A stretch of DNA of 64,000 nucleotides from Tilletia caries. Taxonomy: Eukaryota > Basidiomycota > Exobasidiomycetes > Tilletiales > Tilletiaceae. The notes beneath the pieces are model-generated. The model was not told where the DNA came from, did not search any database, and was given only the letters and a program-made list of their open reading frames with translations. Shown here piece by piece: positions 46,910 through 57,786 of the stretch. The position numbers were made by a program, and so were the translations under genes. Location: NCBI GenBank assembly GCA_032718865.1, contig JALUTQ010000005.1, forward strand, positions 1,984,001-2,048,000, written 5' to 3'. How positions within the stretch are numbered: the first letter of the stretch is position 1; each line of letters starts with the position of its first letter.

Positions 46910-48366
46910 CTATGAGGTAACTTCAGAAGGGCGATTGAAGAGGGGATCTTGGATGATTGTGGCCAAGTGGCGACGCCTGTTTGGGTTGAGCAGAAGCATT
47001 CCTACGATCAGGTCGGCAGCAAGGTTGTCGATGTCTTGCAGTCTGTTGGATGCGTCCGACTTGTATGGGCCCCAGCTGGTCGAAACATCACAGTCGACCG
47101 GTGGAGGGTACTTGCCGGGAGGGTATACCGGGCCTCCAGGGTGGCCTGTGAACTTGAGAATGTCGCGCATAGCGCCCTCCTCAGTCCTCGTCATGGAACG
47201 CGAACAAAGGCCTTCCTATATACATCTCGGCGATGATGCACCCGACCGACCAGACATCGTTCTGGAAAGTCGGTCGCATCGATCCCATGATGCTCTCCGG
47301 CGCAGCGTATCCGATTGTCCCAACAGTCGGAGATGTTGTGGTCGCGCCGACTGCCTGGGCCAATCCAAAGTCGACGATCTTGAGCCGGAAGTCGCGCGTG
47401 ATCATAAGGTTGCCTGGCTTGAGATCGAGGTGGACCAGCCCGTGGCGGTGAATGTGAGATACGGCAGAGATGAGCTGCTTCGAGAGCTGCTTGGATCGTC
47501 GCGGTCGGAGCTCACGACCTTCTTGATCGTCGATCAGGTCTTGTAGGGTACCCTCGTAGAGAGGCATGATGATGTCGATGCTTGATTTCGTGTAGGTGAT
47601 GTCGAGAATCTCCGCTATGCCTTCGTTCCGTTGCACACGGGACAGAGCTTCGATTTCGAACAGAAGTCGAGGCGAGGGGTAGCCGTCGTAAGCTTGACGC
47701 TTTCTGGCGCGCGTGTGGCCACTGAGGAGGTCCACGACCTTGACAACGACGCCGTACGCCCCGCGACCGATGAGCGAGGAGTTCTTACGCGTACGTAGCG
47801 ACCGCTCGGGGTCCAGGTCGCGGGTGCGATCCATGAGTCGCCATCTAAGAGTCCGCACCGATACAAGAACGTGATCATCAGCGGCTGTCAACTCTGTGTT
47901 CCTGAGACCCGGTCTACTCACCGGGAACAAAGCCGCTCACTACTCTGTGGGCTCGGGTGGTCTCCGCCTTGACTTTGAACCATGGGTCTGTTTGCGAAGG
48001 TGAATGATATGATATAGTGAGATCAGGTTCAGCGAGCGCAAAGCAGGGAGAGCGTGGAAGGGCGGGGTACTCACCCGAAGCAGTATCTTTGACATCCAGC
48101 TCGTCGATTCGCTGAGGCTGCGGGAGAAGAGTCGCGTCGATTCGCTGAGGCTGTGGGAGAAGAGTTTGTGGCTGTATCGGCGACGGTGCTGGCTGAAGGG
48201 GCTTGTGTCGCTTCGCAGAACGGAGAAGAGCGATGGGTGTGTCGTCCTGGTCATCCTGGTGACCCTGGTGTGTGCTGCTGTCGGTTCGGGCACGCTTGCC
48301 GTCGAGGATAGCGACGGGCGCTGATGAGCTGGAATCGGCCGATGGTCGGCGATGAGCAGATGTCAT
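46910..48366 (-). CDS. Protein kinase (CMGC/CDK-like) carried inside the hAT element
   Basis: A Ser/Gln-rich leader with tandem LLPQPQRID units precedes an intron (GTGAGT...CAAACAG, about 48,076-47,987). A second, very short intron (about 28 nt near 47,925) or a frame break is needed to enter the kinase domain. Motifs: glycine loop LIGRGAYGVVVKV, helix-C Glu in LLFEIEALSRV, HLDLKPGNLMI (His-x-Asp loop), IVDFGLA, TVGTIGYAAPES, DVWSVGCIIAEMYIGRPLF, and a final Arg in LLNPNRRRHLATI. The VAIK lysine is probably in ARKRQAY. The form around DVWSVGCIIAEM and RPLF is CMGC-like. One extra base at about 47,184 (after FHDED) breaks the frame before EGAMRDILKFTG, so it is either a recent pseudogene or has a sequencing error. 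It ends 280 bp from the transposase, tail to tail. Confidence 0.78.
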
Positions 48367-48773
48367 GAAGAGGATCGGGCAGTGGGCAAGTCAAGAGGGG
48401 GGGCATCGGTCATAATACAGACGGTCCCAGGTTTCCCGGGGTTTTAAACCCGAGACTTCCCTCTGAATTTCGCGCTAAGAATGCCCGATTCACGGGATCC
48501 ATTGAAGTGGGTCATAGATTAAATGCATATATGATCATATATTCTCTTAAAAGATCTTAAATATATGAGTTGAGATCCACCGCCGAAATCGTGGTCATAA
48601 ATGGTCATATTTGGTCATATTTGGCAATCTCAACTCATAATTCATATATTTATGAGTGCCAAATTTCGCCCCCAAAACCTGGTCATATATCCATGAGTAA
48701 TATGATCATAAATGGTCATGTCATAAATATGAGTTCATATTTATGACATTTTGTGGTGAGCACTGTATGTGAC

Positions 48774-49394
48774 TAGGAGTAGCTGGAGCTACTACATAGT
48801 GACTATCTAGTGGCTATATCAGCATTCAGCCAAGTGCGATTTTTCATAACTATTTCAACTATGAGTTACTCCGCGCCGATCTGAAAAAGTTATAGCTACT
48901 ATTTTTGCTAGGCGGCTTCGCCGCCCAAAGTATAGTCAAGTTATCACTATTAGTTATAACTATATAGTTACCATGGTTACATAGTGAAGATAGTTGCCGA
49001 GCCTTGATCATAATGGAAAGGGACTGTCTCGGAAGTCGGATGGAGGGAGCAAGAGGAGGATTGAGACGCATCTAAGGGTAAGTGGCGCATCCACGAAAAG
49101 ACCAGGTAGGTGTGAGGCGTGAGCGGCATTAGGAACAGAGAGAGAAAGAAGGATAGAGAGAGAGAAAGAGAGTGGCGAAGAGAGGCGGATCAACGGAGGA
49201 GAGGCTCACCGGAGGAAGAAAACACTCAAGACGTTGCAGACTGGAAAGAAAGATATACAGTCAGCACTCAGCAGCGCAGATGGTGAGAGGAATCTTTACC
49301 TTGATGTGCTTCGTTGCTGTCGAGAGACGTCGGTGGCAGGGGGAAGGGAAATGGTATGGTGGTGAGGGAGTGCTGGTGAGGGAGTGGTGGTGGT
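48774..49394. other. Gene-free interval between hAT and MULE-2
   Basis: A/T-rich sequence with TATAGTTA repeats and a small GGCGGCTTCGCCGCC hairpin (about 48,912-48,926). A purine-rich AGAGAGAAAG stretch follows (49,135-49,180). No credible gene. Confidence 0.5.
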
Positions 49395-49603
49395 GACTGG
49401 TGGGGGGCCGCCTAAGGACACTACTCTTTCCGCTAGGGACACTACACAGTGCTAGGGACACTACGAAGTACTAGGGGCACTACTAAGTAAGGCGCAACGC
49501 GTCGAGGTCGAGCGCGTGAGATCTGAACGCGTCCACAAAGAAAGAATTCAGAGAAAGAAGAGCAGCATTCTCGTCCCCCCCTCGGCATCAGAACCCAGCA
49601 GAC

Positions 49604-52260
49604 ATGACCGAACCCGCGCGCGCTATGCTCCCTCCTCCCGAGGAAGCTTTCGAGACAAGCCAAGCAGCGCAGAAGTACCTGCAAAGCTGGGCACGCGCAA
49701 ACGGCTACGCGGTTGTGCTCAAACGATCCGTGAACAAGGAAGAGCACGGAGTGCCCCGGAATTTCCGCACTCTGGGGAGGACCTCCGCAGCAATTCCGGG
49801 GCCTCTCAGGGCATTCCGCATTCCGGTAAAATTACTCTTCTTTCGGGCGCAGAGCTCCGTATTCCGGGGAAAGATTCAAATTCGTACATCTGGAATTCCG
49901 GCTTCCGTCAAAATTTAGGCTTCGATCAATTTTTCGATTCCGCATTCCGCAGCTCCCGGAATGCGGAATTTCGCCGGATTCCGGGACTCTCCTCCGCAGT
50001 CGCAAGATCATATGAAAAACGAGTCGACCCCTTTCTAAATCGGCTTTGTACTCGTCCACAGTCTACATTGAAGCTCTGCATTGGCCATTTGATGCCTCAC
50101 TCGCGTCAATTTGCTCCTCTTCAAGCCTCATGTGTCCTGTTGAGACCACAAGACTGGGTCTCCTCATATGTGAAACTCGCCGGAGAGTCTCATTGATAAA
50201 TGAAACCCCGAATGAGACCCCACATCACGTGACCCCCGGAATCTCCCGGAATCCGGCGGAATTTCGGGAGAATGAGCTTGTCTGACCACAGATTCCGCAT
50301 TCCGCAAGAAAAGTTACGGCCAAAGCAAGATCTATTCCGCATTCCGGCTGAGCGGTACCAGGAAATTCCGGCTTCCTGCTTAAAAGGACTAAACTGACAA
50401 AAATTGAAAATTAGCATTCCGGGTTCCGGGTACCGCCGGAACTCTGCCCGGAGTGCCCCGGAATTCCTGCAAACCCATTCCGGGGTCTACTCCGTGCTCT
50501 TCCTTATCCGTGAAGCAAGGTCGATATCTTTACTTCATTTGTGACCTTGGCGGCTCATATCGGAATACACGCAAGATCGAGGACGAAGACAGGCAGCGAA
50601 AAACTTCCTCACGCAAAGCGGGATGTACATTTGAGGCAAGCATCACCAGCAGGAACGACACATGGATCATTGCATGCCGTAACGGCACACACTGCGGTCA
50701 CGAAGCATCGACGGATACTCTGGCGCATCCAATCCTCCGCCGTTTTGATGTGGCATCGCGGGAGCAAGTACTGGAGCTCGTTCGGCACAATACTCCAACG
50801 CGCCAAATCCTTCCCCTCCTCGCCGATCGCGACCCTCCCCTCGTCGTCACGTCCAAGGATATCAACAACCTCATACAATCACATCGTCGAGAGATCCTCC
50901 AAGGCCGACCACCCGCGGAAGCGCTGCTTGAATGCTGGAAGAGCAATCATGGCCGCACCGGAAGCTCACAGCAGATCTCGGCGACGGACTTCATCGGCTC
51001 GAAGGCCTTCTGTTTGCCCATCCACGCAGCTTGCAGCTGCTGAAGCGCTTCGGAACGGTGATGACTATGGATGCGACCTACAACACAAATGCGCATCGGC
51101 TTCCATTGCTTCATTTCGTGGGTCTTACCAGCTCCAACCGCTCGTTCACTGCTGCGCTTGCCTTCCTCCCCAATGAGACGACTTTGACGTACATGTGGGC
51201 CCTCAACTCGCTCAAGGAGATTGCCCCAGAGTTCTCGCCCGACGTTATGGTCACGGATCACGACGCCGCGGTTTCTGCTGCGGTTCTGAACACTTTGCCC
51301 GAATCAGCACAAATTGTTTGCCAATGGCACGTCAGGCAGAATGTGGAGAAATTCGCGCGTCCCCGTCTGCCAGAACAAGCAGAATACGAGCAATTTCTCT
51401 CCGATTTCGACGAACTCAGAGATGCGCGCACACTGGACGAACTTGAGGAGCACATCGAGGCGCTGCGACATGAATGGCAAGACGCTCATTCTGAGCTCGT
51501 GGAGTACGTCGAGCACAAGCTGTCAGCGGAGCATCTATGGGTCTCCGCGTACATCAATCGCCATCCACACATGGGAACCCGCGTTACATCCAGGACCGAA
51601 GGAGCTCATGTCACCCTCAAAAAATTCCTCCAATCGCGACACGGGAATTTGTTCACAGTGACTCAGGCGCTCAAAAATCATTTTGCCACCCAGAACAATG
51701 CAATTTCGAGCGACCTTGCCAACGATCAAATCAAAGTGCCCGTGGCTATATGTGGCGATCCATTCTTCATCGCAGTCTCCAAGACTGTCTCTCGATTCGC
51801 TCTCAACATCCTCAAAACTCAGGATGAAATTGCGCGTCGAAAAATCCAGAAGGACAAAACACTCGGCACATCAGCCACCCCCGTTGCGCCTTGCACATGC
51901 ACGCTGCCTGTTCACTCAGGCATTCCTTGCCATCATACGCTCCGACTACTTCACGAGCTCTGCCTTCCTGTTCCCCTTTCTTCCATTCATCCACAGTGGC
52001 GCACAGAAGAAGGTCTGGCCGCCACACGCAAGCCGCGTGTCCTTGATCCGCTTCGCCCGCGCAAGGAACTTGCAGGCGTAGCGGTCACTCAAAATGGTCG
52101 CATCATGACAGGAAACGAAGCAGCACAGGCCCAGCATGTGAAGGCAAGGAGACGCTGCAAAAATTGCCATCAACTCGGACAAAACTCCAACAAGTGTCCT
52201 CTTCCCTGTGGCCGCTGCCGTCTCCTTTCTCACAAGCTGAATCAGTGTCCTCAACTGTAA
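49604..52260 (+). pseudogene. MULE-2 transposase, split and frameshifted
   Basis: From ATG 49604: MTEPARAMLPPPEEAFETSQ and a FAR1-like DNA-binding start (AQKYLQSWARANGYAVVLKR) to the insertion at 49735. After 50506, with one TCCGTGAA removed, the frame continues SVKQGRYLYFICDLGGSYRN and KAGCTFEASI...GTHCGHEA. One base is missing near 50,928 (ALLE then MLEEQSWPHRK). The catalytic domain is otherwise whole: Asp in TVMTMDATYNTNAHRLPLLH, Asp in VMVTDHDAAV, CQWHVRQNVEKF, and Glu in SRTEGAHVTLKKFL. A SWIM motif (CTCTLPVHSGIPCHH) and a C-terminal zinc-knuckle pair (CKNCHQLGQNSNKC, CGRCRLLSHKLNQC) follow. The insertion and the missing base make it inactive unless the insertion is spliced out and the base is an assembly error. 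Confidence 0.88.
49735..50506. mobile_element. TAAGG element 4 (772 bp) inside MULE-2
   Basis: Left end CAAGGAAGAGCACGGAGT (first base changed from T) and right end, inverted, TAAGGAAGAGCACGGAGTAG; perfect 8-bp TSD TCCGTGAA (49727-49734, 50507-50514). Interior rich in CCGGAATTCCG / CATTCCGG motifs with a TCACGTGA at about 50,225. No gene. Confidence 0.93.
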
Positions 52261-52744
52261 ATGCAGAGTTCATCATGTCCATCAATCCCTTCTCCCAATC
52301 TCAAATCTCAATTCATATTTCATCAGTAGTGCCCGTAGTACTTCGTAGTGTTCGTAGCCAAAGGTGTAGTGTCCTTAGGCGGCCCCGACTGGTGGGCGCT
52401 TCGGGCCTTCGGAGTTAAGAGCTTTGCTGCTAATTTCCATGATCATGGACTAAATCCGAAACGCTCAACTTCCGTCACTAAATGAAATACACCTCAAACT
52501 GCTCCGAATGAGCTGAAATTTGGACACGTAACAGAGAATCGAATGGACCCCCCTCAGCCCTCTAAAAAAAATCTGAGAAGGTTTGAAGCCGAATTGCGAA
52601 AAAAAATTCTATTGATGTTGCAATGAACAATACGGCCGTAAGACAGGCCGGGGCCGATAGAAACCCAGAACTAAAGTCTGGGTAATCCCATACTAAACTG
52701 GGGAAAGTCTGGGGAAATCTTTCACGACGAAACTCGAGAGGACA

Positions 52745-53020
52745 GAGGGAGTTTCAAAGTCCGGCAAAACATATCATGATATGTCCAAAGTGTGAGATAA
52801 AAAGTGGACTTCTCACGATGTGTCTATGAGTGCCCCCTGGGGTTAAGGTGTGAGTTGTGTGAGTTTTGGTGAAAAGTAGGTCGATGACGTAGGTTTTCCA
52901 GCTTCTCACACTGGGGGTTTCCACTTCTCATGGGTTATTGCCATCGTGATATCACAAACGTGAGAAGTGGGGTCAACTTCTCATCATCTCACGGTTTTTT
53001 TGGGACTTTGAAACTCCCTC
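52745..53020. mobile_element. Short inverted-repeat element (MITE-D, 276 bp)
   Basis: GAGGGAGTTTCAAAGTCC at 52745 is repeated inverted as GGACTTTGAAACTCCCTC ending at 53020. The interior has ACTTCTCA / TGAGAAGT motifs in both orientations. I see no clear TSD. Confidence 0.6.
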
Positions 53021-53060
53021 AGGGTTGCTGGAAACTGGAAACACTCTGAAAAACAGGTAC

Positions 53061-53699
53061 CTGCTACCATGGGCGTTGTTTTAAGGGGTGTAAGACGCTT
53101 GTGGAACGCACGTGTTCACCTCATGTTATAATTTTCTATTTTGTTCCGCTGATTTGGGTGTTAAAACACCTTTCTAATAGTGTTAAAACCCAGTAGGCAT
53201 AGTGATCACGTGACTGCTGCAGCGACCCGGGAAGTGAGACTAGGCGTCTCCAGACGCCTTCCTCACCGCCACCACCTTGCTCGACACCACGGCCCTCACC
53301 ACACCCACCCGCCATGCCCAGCCAACCCCAACATGTCATCCACGGGTAGCAATACTGTAAATCGAGGGTTTCTGTCTTCAGAGAGCAGCATCAATTGAGT
53401 GTGGAAGCAGCTGTGAACCTTTTGAGATACAGGGCAGAGACTCTGAGACCACCAAGCAGACCCATTCTAATCAGAGAAACTGAAAGTCTATCTTGTCTTC
53501 GGTTCTAGCAGCCGTAGAACAACCTCCAATACGTCATTGTTTTTCAGACATGATTCCGCACCACGTAAAACGCTGCAGTTTTTGCCGAGCCCTTAAAACT
53601 CCTGCACAACAGGGATGTTTTGAGAGAACCGTAAAATCATTGTAAAACAAATTATTACGAAGCGTTTTACACCGCTTAAAACAACCCCCATGGTAGCAG
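53061..53699. mobile_element. Inverted-repeat element (MITE-C, 639 bp)
   Basis: CTGCTACCATGGGCGTTGTT at 53061 and its inverted partner ending at 53699; the repeat extends through TTTTAAGSGGTGTAARACGCTT (about 40 bp, three mismatches). The interior has more GTTTTAMRC motifs. No gene and no clear TSD. It adjoins MITE-D. Confidence 0.7.
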
Positions 53700-53811
53700 T
53701 GGGTGGGCAATGTACTGACTCAATATCGAGAAGTTCGCGTGTTAGACGCCGCGCAGTGCGCGGGCGTTAGTTACTCCTTGTTATCTGAAGGCTTGTGCCA
53801 TCCTGAAGATG

Positions 53812-56800
53812 CTACAGCGGTGTAGGATCAGGACTGAGGCTCATCGCCTCGAAGCTCTGCGCGAACCGATCACGCTCGCCACCGCTGCCACTGCTGTGGC
53901 TCCCCGCTCGCCGACTGTTTGGCGAAGGAATCAACACGGCACCGGACGGAGGCGGGGCCTTCAACCGCCGACTGTTGTTGCTGTTGCCGTTGTCCTCCTC
54001 CTCATCCGAGCTCGACTCCGAGGATGCATCGCTACTGTTCCCCTCCCCTTCCTCCTCCTCCTCCTCCTCGTCGTCCTCGTCATCACTGTCGTCCTCGTCC
54101 TCCGGCGCGACATCTTCCCACTGCCGATAGAGCCCCTCCACGAATCCCATCGAGTTTTGAAGCCGGTACGGGTCAAAGGGGAAGAACCCATCCAGCCGTT
54201 CCGATCCCGCAGGTTGAGGCAGATTATCCTCCTCATCCGCATCGTCGTCACTGTCCTCCTCCTCCTCCTTGCCCTGCTGCCCTTGCCCCTGCCCCGGCCG
54301 TGTCGGAGTGTCTTCCCGATTTCGTCCCTTCGCGATGACAGCCCGCAAAGGCTTTAACGTGCCGCTCGCCGTCATCGACACAGAGGTATCCCCCGGTGCC
54401 CCGCCGACTCCCGAACTAGCCGTCCCGATCATCCGATTGTTCGCCTCGATGATAGAGTAGCAGTACACTAATCCCGTCACTTTGGCCACGTAGGCGAATT
54501 GGCGAACCACGGTCGGCGAGCAGTATCGGAGGGGATTGAGTGAAGAGGTGATGACGCGCTGGACAACGTCGAGACCGTCGCACCAGACACGATCCGACGT
54601 GCCGAACGAAGCAGCAGCAGGACCAAGAGGCTCCTGCATCCCCCGCACACCTCCAGTACCTTCCATTGAACGCGGACCGGAGCCGGGCCCAAAGCCGTTC
54701 GTCGTCCAGTGCGCCGCAGCAGCGGCAGCCGCCGCCGCACTACCGGCCGATGACCCCAGCGAGCTTCCCGTGCCAGAGAACGACGCTGGCTCTGCACCCA
54801 CGGTCCTCGACCTCGATCGTGGTCGTCTTTTGTTGCCGCCCTCGGCGCCGACGTCCATCCCGCTCCCAGTCGCGTTCAGCTCGAGGTCCCGCCACCGGAA
54901 GCAGAATATGTAAAACAAGGCCTGGGCGATGCTGTAGAACACGTCATGCACGGCACTTCCAGGCGCAGGTGGACCGCCCGCGCTCCCGCTCTCGACCCCA
55001 CCGTCCAGCGAGAGGTTCGCTGCTCGAGTACTGCCGGCATGAGCACACGCAAAGGCGTACTGTTCCAGATAGGCGTCCAGGAAGGCGCACATGTTGAGCA
55101 CGACGGCGCGGGTATGCGGCGTTCCGATGAATGAGGCGCGTGAGACGAGTGAGGCAACGTAGGACGCCGCAGCCTTGCGCAGGATGGGCGAGGACGCTTC
55201 GTGCCGTCGGTAGAGATCCGCCATCGAGTTGTCGCCCTGATCCAAAACGGCATCGATCGAGTTCCCACCGCCGCCGCCATGTTTATCTCGTCCGTGCTCG
55301 GCAACGGCGCCGGGGCCGGAGTAGAGTGACTTGCTCAGGAGCATGCCCAAGAACGTATCCGCATATTCCGCATCCAGCGAACTGAACCAGAACATCACAA
55401 ACTGGACGTGTCGACTCCGGAAGGTGGGCAGGACCAGTCGATCGAAAATGCTGAGGAGTATGTGGAAGAGGTTCGACCGACGTGCCGGGTGCGCGATGCT
55501 TCCCGCTAAAACGAGTCCGGGAGAGGGGGACGGTGTTGGTTCGAATTGGAAGATACTTCCTCGCTGTGAGCGTCCGATTGATGAAACGGGAGAATCGACG
55601 CGCCTGAGCTTGATCCCTGCGCCGAGGGAAGATTTGCTGCTGGCTAAAGGGGTATCCGGCTCCACCTCGTCTTCGTCCATCTGACCTGCCGCCATGAGCA
55701 GATCCTCATCGTCATCGCTGCTTCGGCCCTTCTTTCCAATCGTGCTCGATGACTTGGACCTGGACAGTGACCCGGTGGCGGCGGGGGACGCGTCGTCGAA
55801 ATAACCGCTGCTGCTCTGAGTGAATTGGCTGATGAAACTGGCATCGGCTCTGCGTAGATACTCGTACAGAATCTGCATGACCACGTCGAGCTTCTTCACG
55901 TTTTTCTTGATCGTCCGAACTGAATCCTGTTGTTTTAACATCGCGTCGGCGCGTCGTTGGGCAGCCGACTTCGGTGGGCCATTGCCATCCTCCGCATCTG
56001 AACCCGAGGACTCGTCTCCGGACGAAAGCTCGTCCAAGGCTATCCCTGCATCGGCATCTTTGGCAGCGCCATCGTAGACACTCGGATCATTGAGAATGTC
56101 ATCGCCAATCGCGTCTGTCGGATCGACGTCCGAGTCTGCGTCGAAATCGTCCGCGTCCTCTTCGGCTAGGGGACGGTCGAGGATGTCGATAATGACGCTA
56201 TTGAGCAGCGGCGCGCCGTCTGAATCTTGACCCGCGGTACCATCGAGGAAATCGAGCCGACCGGAATCATCCTCGAGGTCCTCGACATCCATCTGGACCT
56301 CGACATCGATACTCATGACACGATGTACGACAGCGGCCCAGAGGCCCTCTGTCAACTCGGGAGCATATTCAGTTACGCGAAGGAGGTTGAGGATATAGAC
56401 GCCTTGTGTCCGTGAAGGGGAGCGCTTTGGTGGGAGATTGGCGAGGAGGAGTGGAAAGAGGGTTGTAGGAAGGGTGGGTATGAGGGAGAGAAGGGAGCGC
56501 AAGAGGGCATGTACGCGCATGTACACATGCCGTCGGGTTGCTGATCGTACAATGTACGATGGAGCGGCGGCCAGTGGCAATTCATGCCATTCCGAATCTG
56601 AGAGCGGAAGGGGTCATGATGTGAGCTCATATGCCAAAGGGCCAAGGAGAGAACCACAGTCTGACACTCACGGTAGCCAAGAGACCGAACTGCATGTTCC
56701 AGCACTGCGCCCAGCCACTCCGGTCTCGCGGACAGCAAAGAGCAGACAAAGACCGTCCAAGCGCGGGAGATGGCAGGTCCCAACGTCGGCCAAGGAATGG

Positions 56801-57509
56801 CAAGAATAGCCTCGACGAGCTCGGCGTGATTTCGATGGTCGAGTTTGCTGACGTGGTGAGTGAGTGCGGAGAGCCACTGTGTGAGCTGGCCGAGCGAGGC
56901 TGATCCAGAGGGACGCGAGGCTGTTGAGATGCGGAGTTGGGCGATCAGCTGGTTGTAGGAAGCTGAATTGGACGCAGGAGTGGAGCCGAGAGAGAAGGGT
57001 GCGCGCTTTCCCGCAGGAGTCGAGGCAGTAGCAGCACCCGCTGCAGTAGCATTGGCGGCTGCTGTATTTGCAGAGTCTGCGAAGACGTTGGCGAGGAAGG
57101 CTGCGTACAGTGTGGGCCGGTACGCGTCTGCGAGATCGTGGGTGTTGGTGGATCCCGACAGACTTGCGGTCGTCCGTGAGGGAGACTGTGGCGGGGTGTC
57201 CGTGGCCAGCAGAGTGTCGTACGTTCTCTTGCGCGCTGACCCCGGCGTCGTTGCCATTGTGGGACTGTGTGGAGCGGCTGCGGAGCCACCTGAGCCCGAG
57301 CCTGTGAGAGGGGCGAGCTTGGACAAGCGCAGTGCGCCTGGGACCGGACGCGAGCCTGAGCCGATACTTGCGCCTGTGCCGGAAAGCAAAGACATTTTGC
57401 TATTGTTCGCCGTCGCCGCCGCCGCCCGAGCTGCTTTGCCCGCGTCCCGTTTGCGCTGGCCGGACGCGGTGGCCTTCTGGATGTCGATGTGATCGCCCGA
57501 AGCCCGCAT
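53812..57509 (-). CDS. RRN3: RNA polymerase I-specific initiation factor RRN3
   Basis: RRN3 (TIF-IA) binds Pol I in the nucleolus and bridges it to the rDNA core factor so that rRNA transcription can start. Exon 1 57509-56672 and exon 2 56597-53812 join in phase (intron of 74 bp), giving about 1,207 residues, long for the family because of acidic and Ser-rich linkers. Family features: HAELVEAILAIPWPTLGPAI with FVCSLLSARPEWLG before the intron; MRVHALLRSLLSLIPTLPTT, VYILNLLRVTEYAPELTEGL and DVEVQMDVEDLEDD after it; VMQILYEYLRRADASFISQF, HVQFVMFWFSSLDAEYADTF and FHILLSIFDRLVLPTFRSRH further on. The C-terminal end has DGFFPFDPYRLQNSMGFVEG and a long Asp/Glu run. The start at 57509 (MRASGDHIDIQ) is the first in-frame ATG that avoids the upstream basic leader; 57,386 is an alternative. 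The frame is intact, so this is a working host gene. Confidence 0.92.
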
Positions 57510-57786
57510 CGCTAAGCACACCGTACTTCGCGCTGTGCTTCCGGGGTGAGCGTATGTGCAGTCAGCTCGCCACTCCGATCGTTGCACGCGTCTCTGTCGA
57601 CGTTGCTGTTGTTCTGTCCGATTGCCTCCTGCTTTTTTTTCTCGAGTCGGTTGCGATTCGTTCCTGCTCGCGTGAGCGAGTTCCGTGAGGCGTAGATATT
57701 TTTGGGAGCAGTCTGAGACTACAGGGTCACGATAAGGCCATTCCACGCGCGTATCTAATCAATATCTCACTTTGAAGGCTGAAGCT

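Larger units (their letters stand above)
42424..48765 (+). mobile_element. hAT element, complete, with a passenger kinase gene
   Basis: Ends are CAGTGCTCACCA at 42424 and TGGTGAGCACTG at 48765, with a perfect 8-bp TSD TATGTGAC (42416-42423, 48766-48773); both are hallmarks of hAT. Subterminal 200-300 bp on both sides are packed with TCATATATGATCATAAATGA-type repeats, likely transposase-binding sites. Inside are a full-length transposase gene (plus) and a protein kinase gene (minus), convergent and separated by about 280 bp. With 6,342 bp, complete ends and an unbroken transposase frame, it could be autonomous. Confidence 0.95.
49404..52386 (+). mobile_element. MULE-2 with 9-bp TSD
   Basis: Terminal inverted repeats of about 65 bp start GGGGCCGCCTAAGGACACTA on both ends and contain repeated GGGACACTAC units. 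A perfect 9-bp duplication GACTGGTGG flanks them (49395-49403, 52387-52395). It carries one transposase gene, which is split by TAAGG element 4. Confidence 0.95.

Noticed and set aside
46910..48366. Kinase as an ordinary host gene next to the hAT
   Set aside because: Both hAT ends and the 8-bp TSD lie outside it, so it is inside the element.
4508..50506. Naming the TAAGG elements as hAT MITEs because of the 8-bp TSD
   Set aside because: Their ends are TAAGG, not CAGTG, and share nothing with the hAT at 42,424; the mobilising enzyme is unknown.
53809..54357. Plus-strand frames antisense to RRN3 rich in Leu/Pro
   Set aside because: They are the mirror of the Asp/Glu and Ser codon runs in the RRN3 C-terminus.
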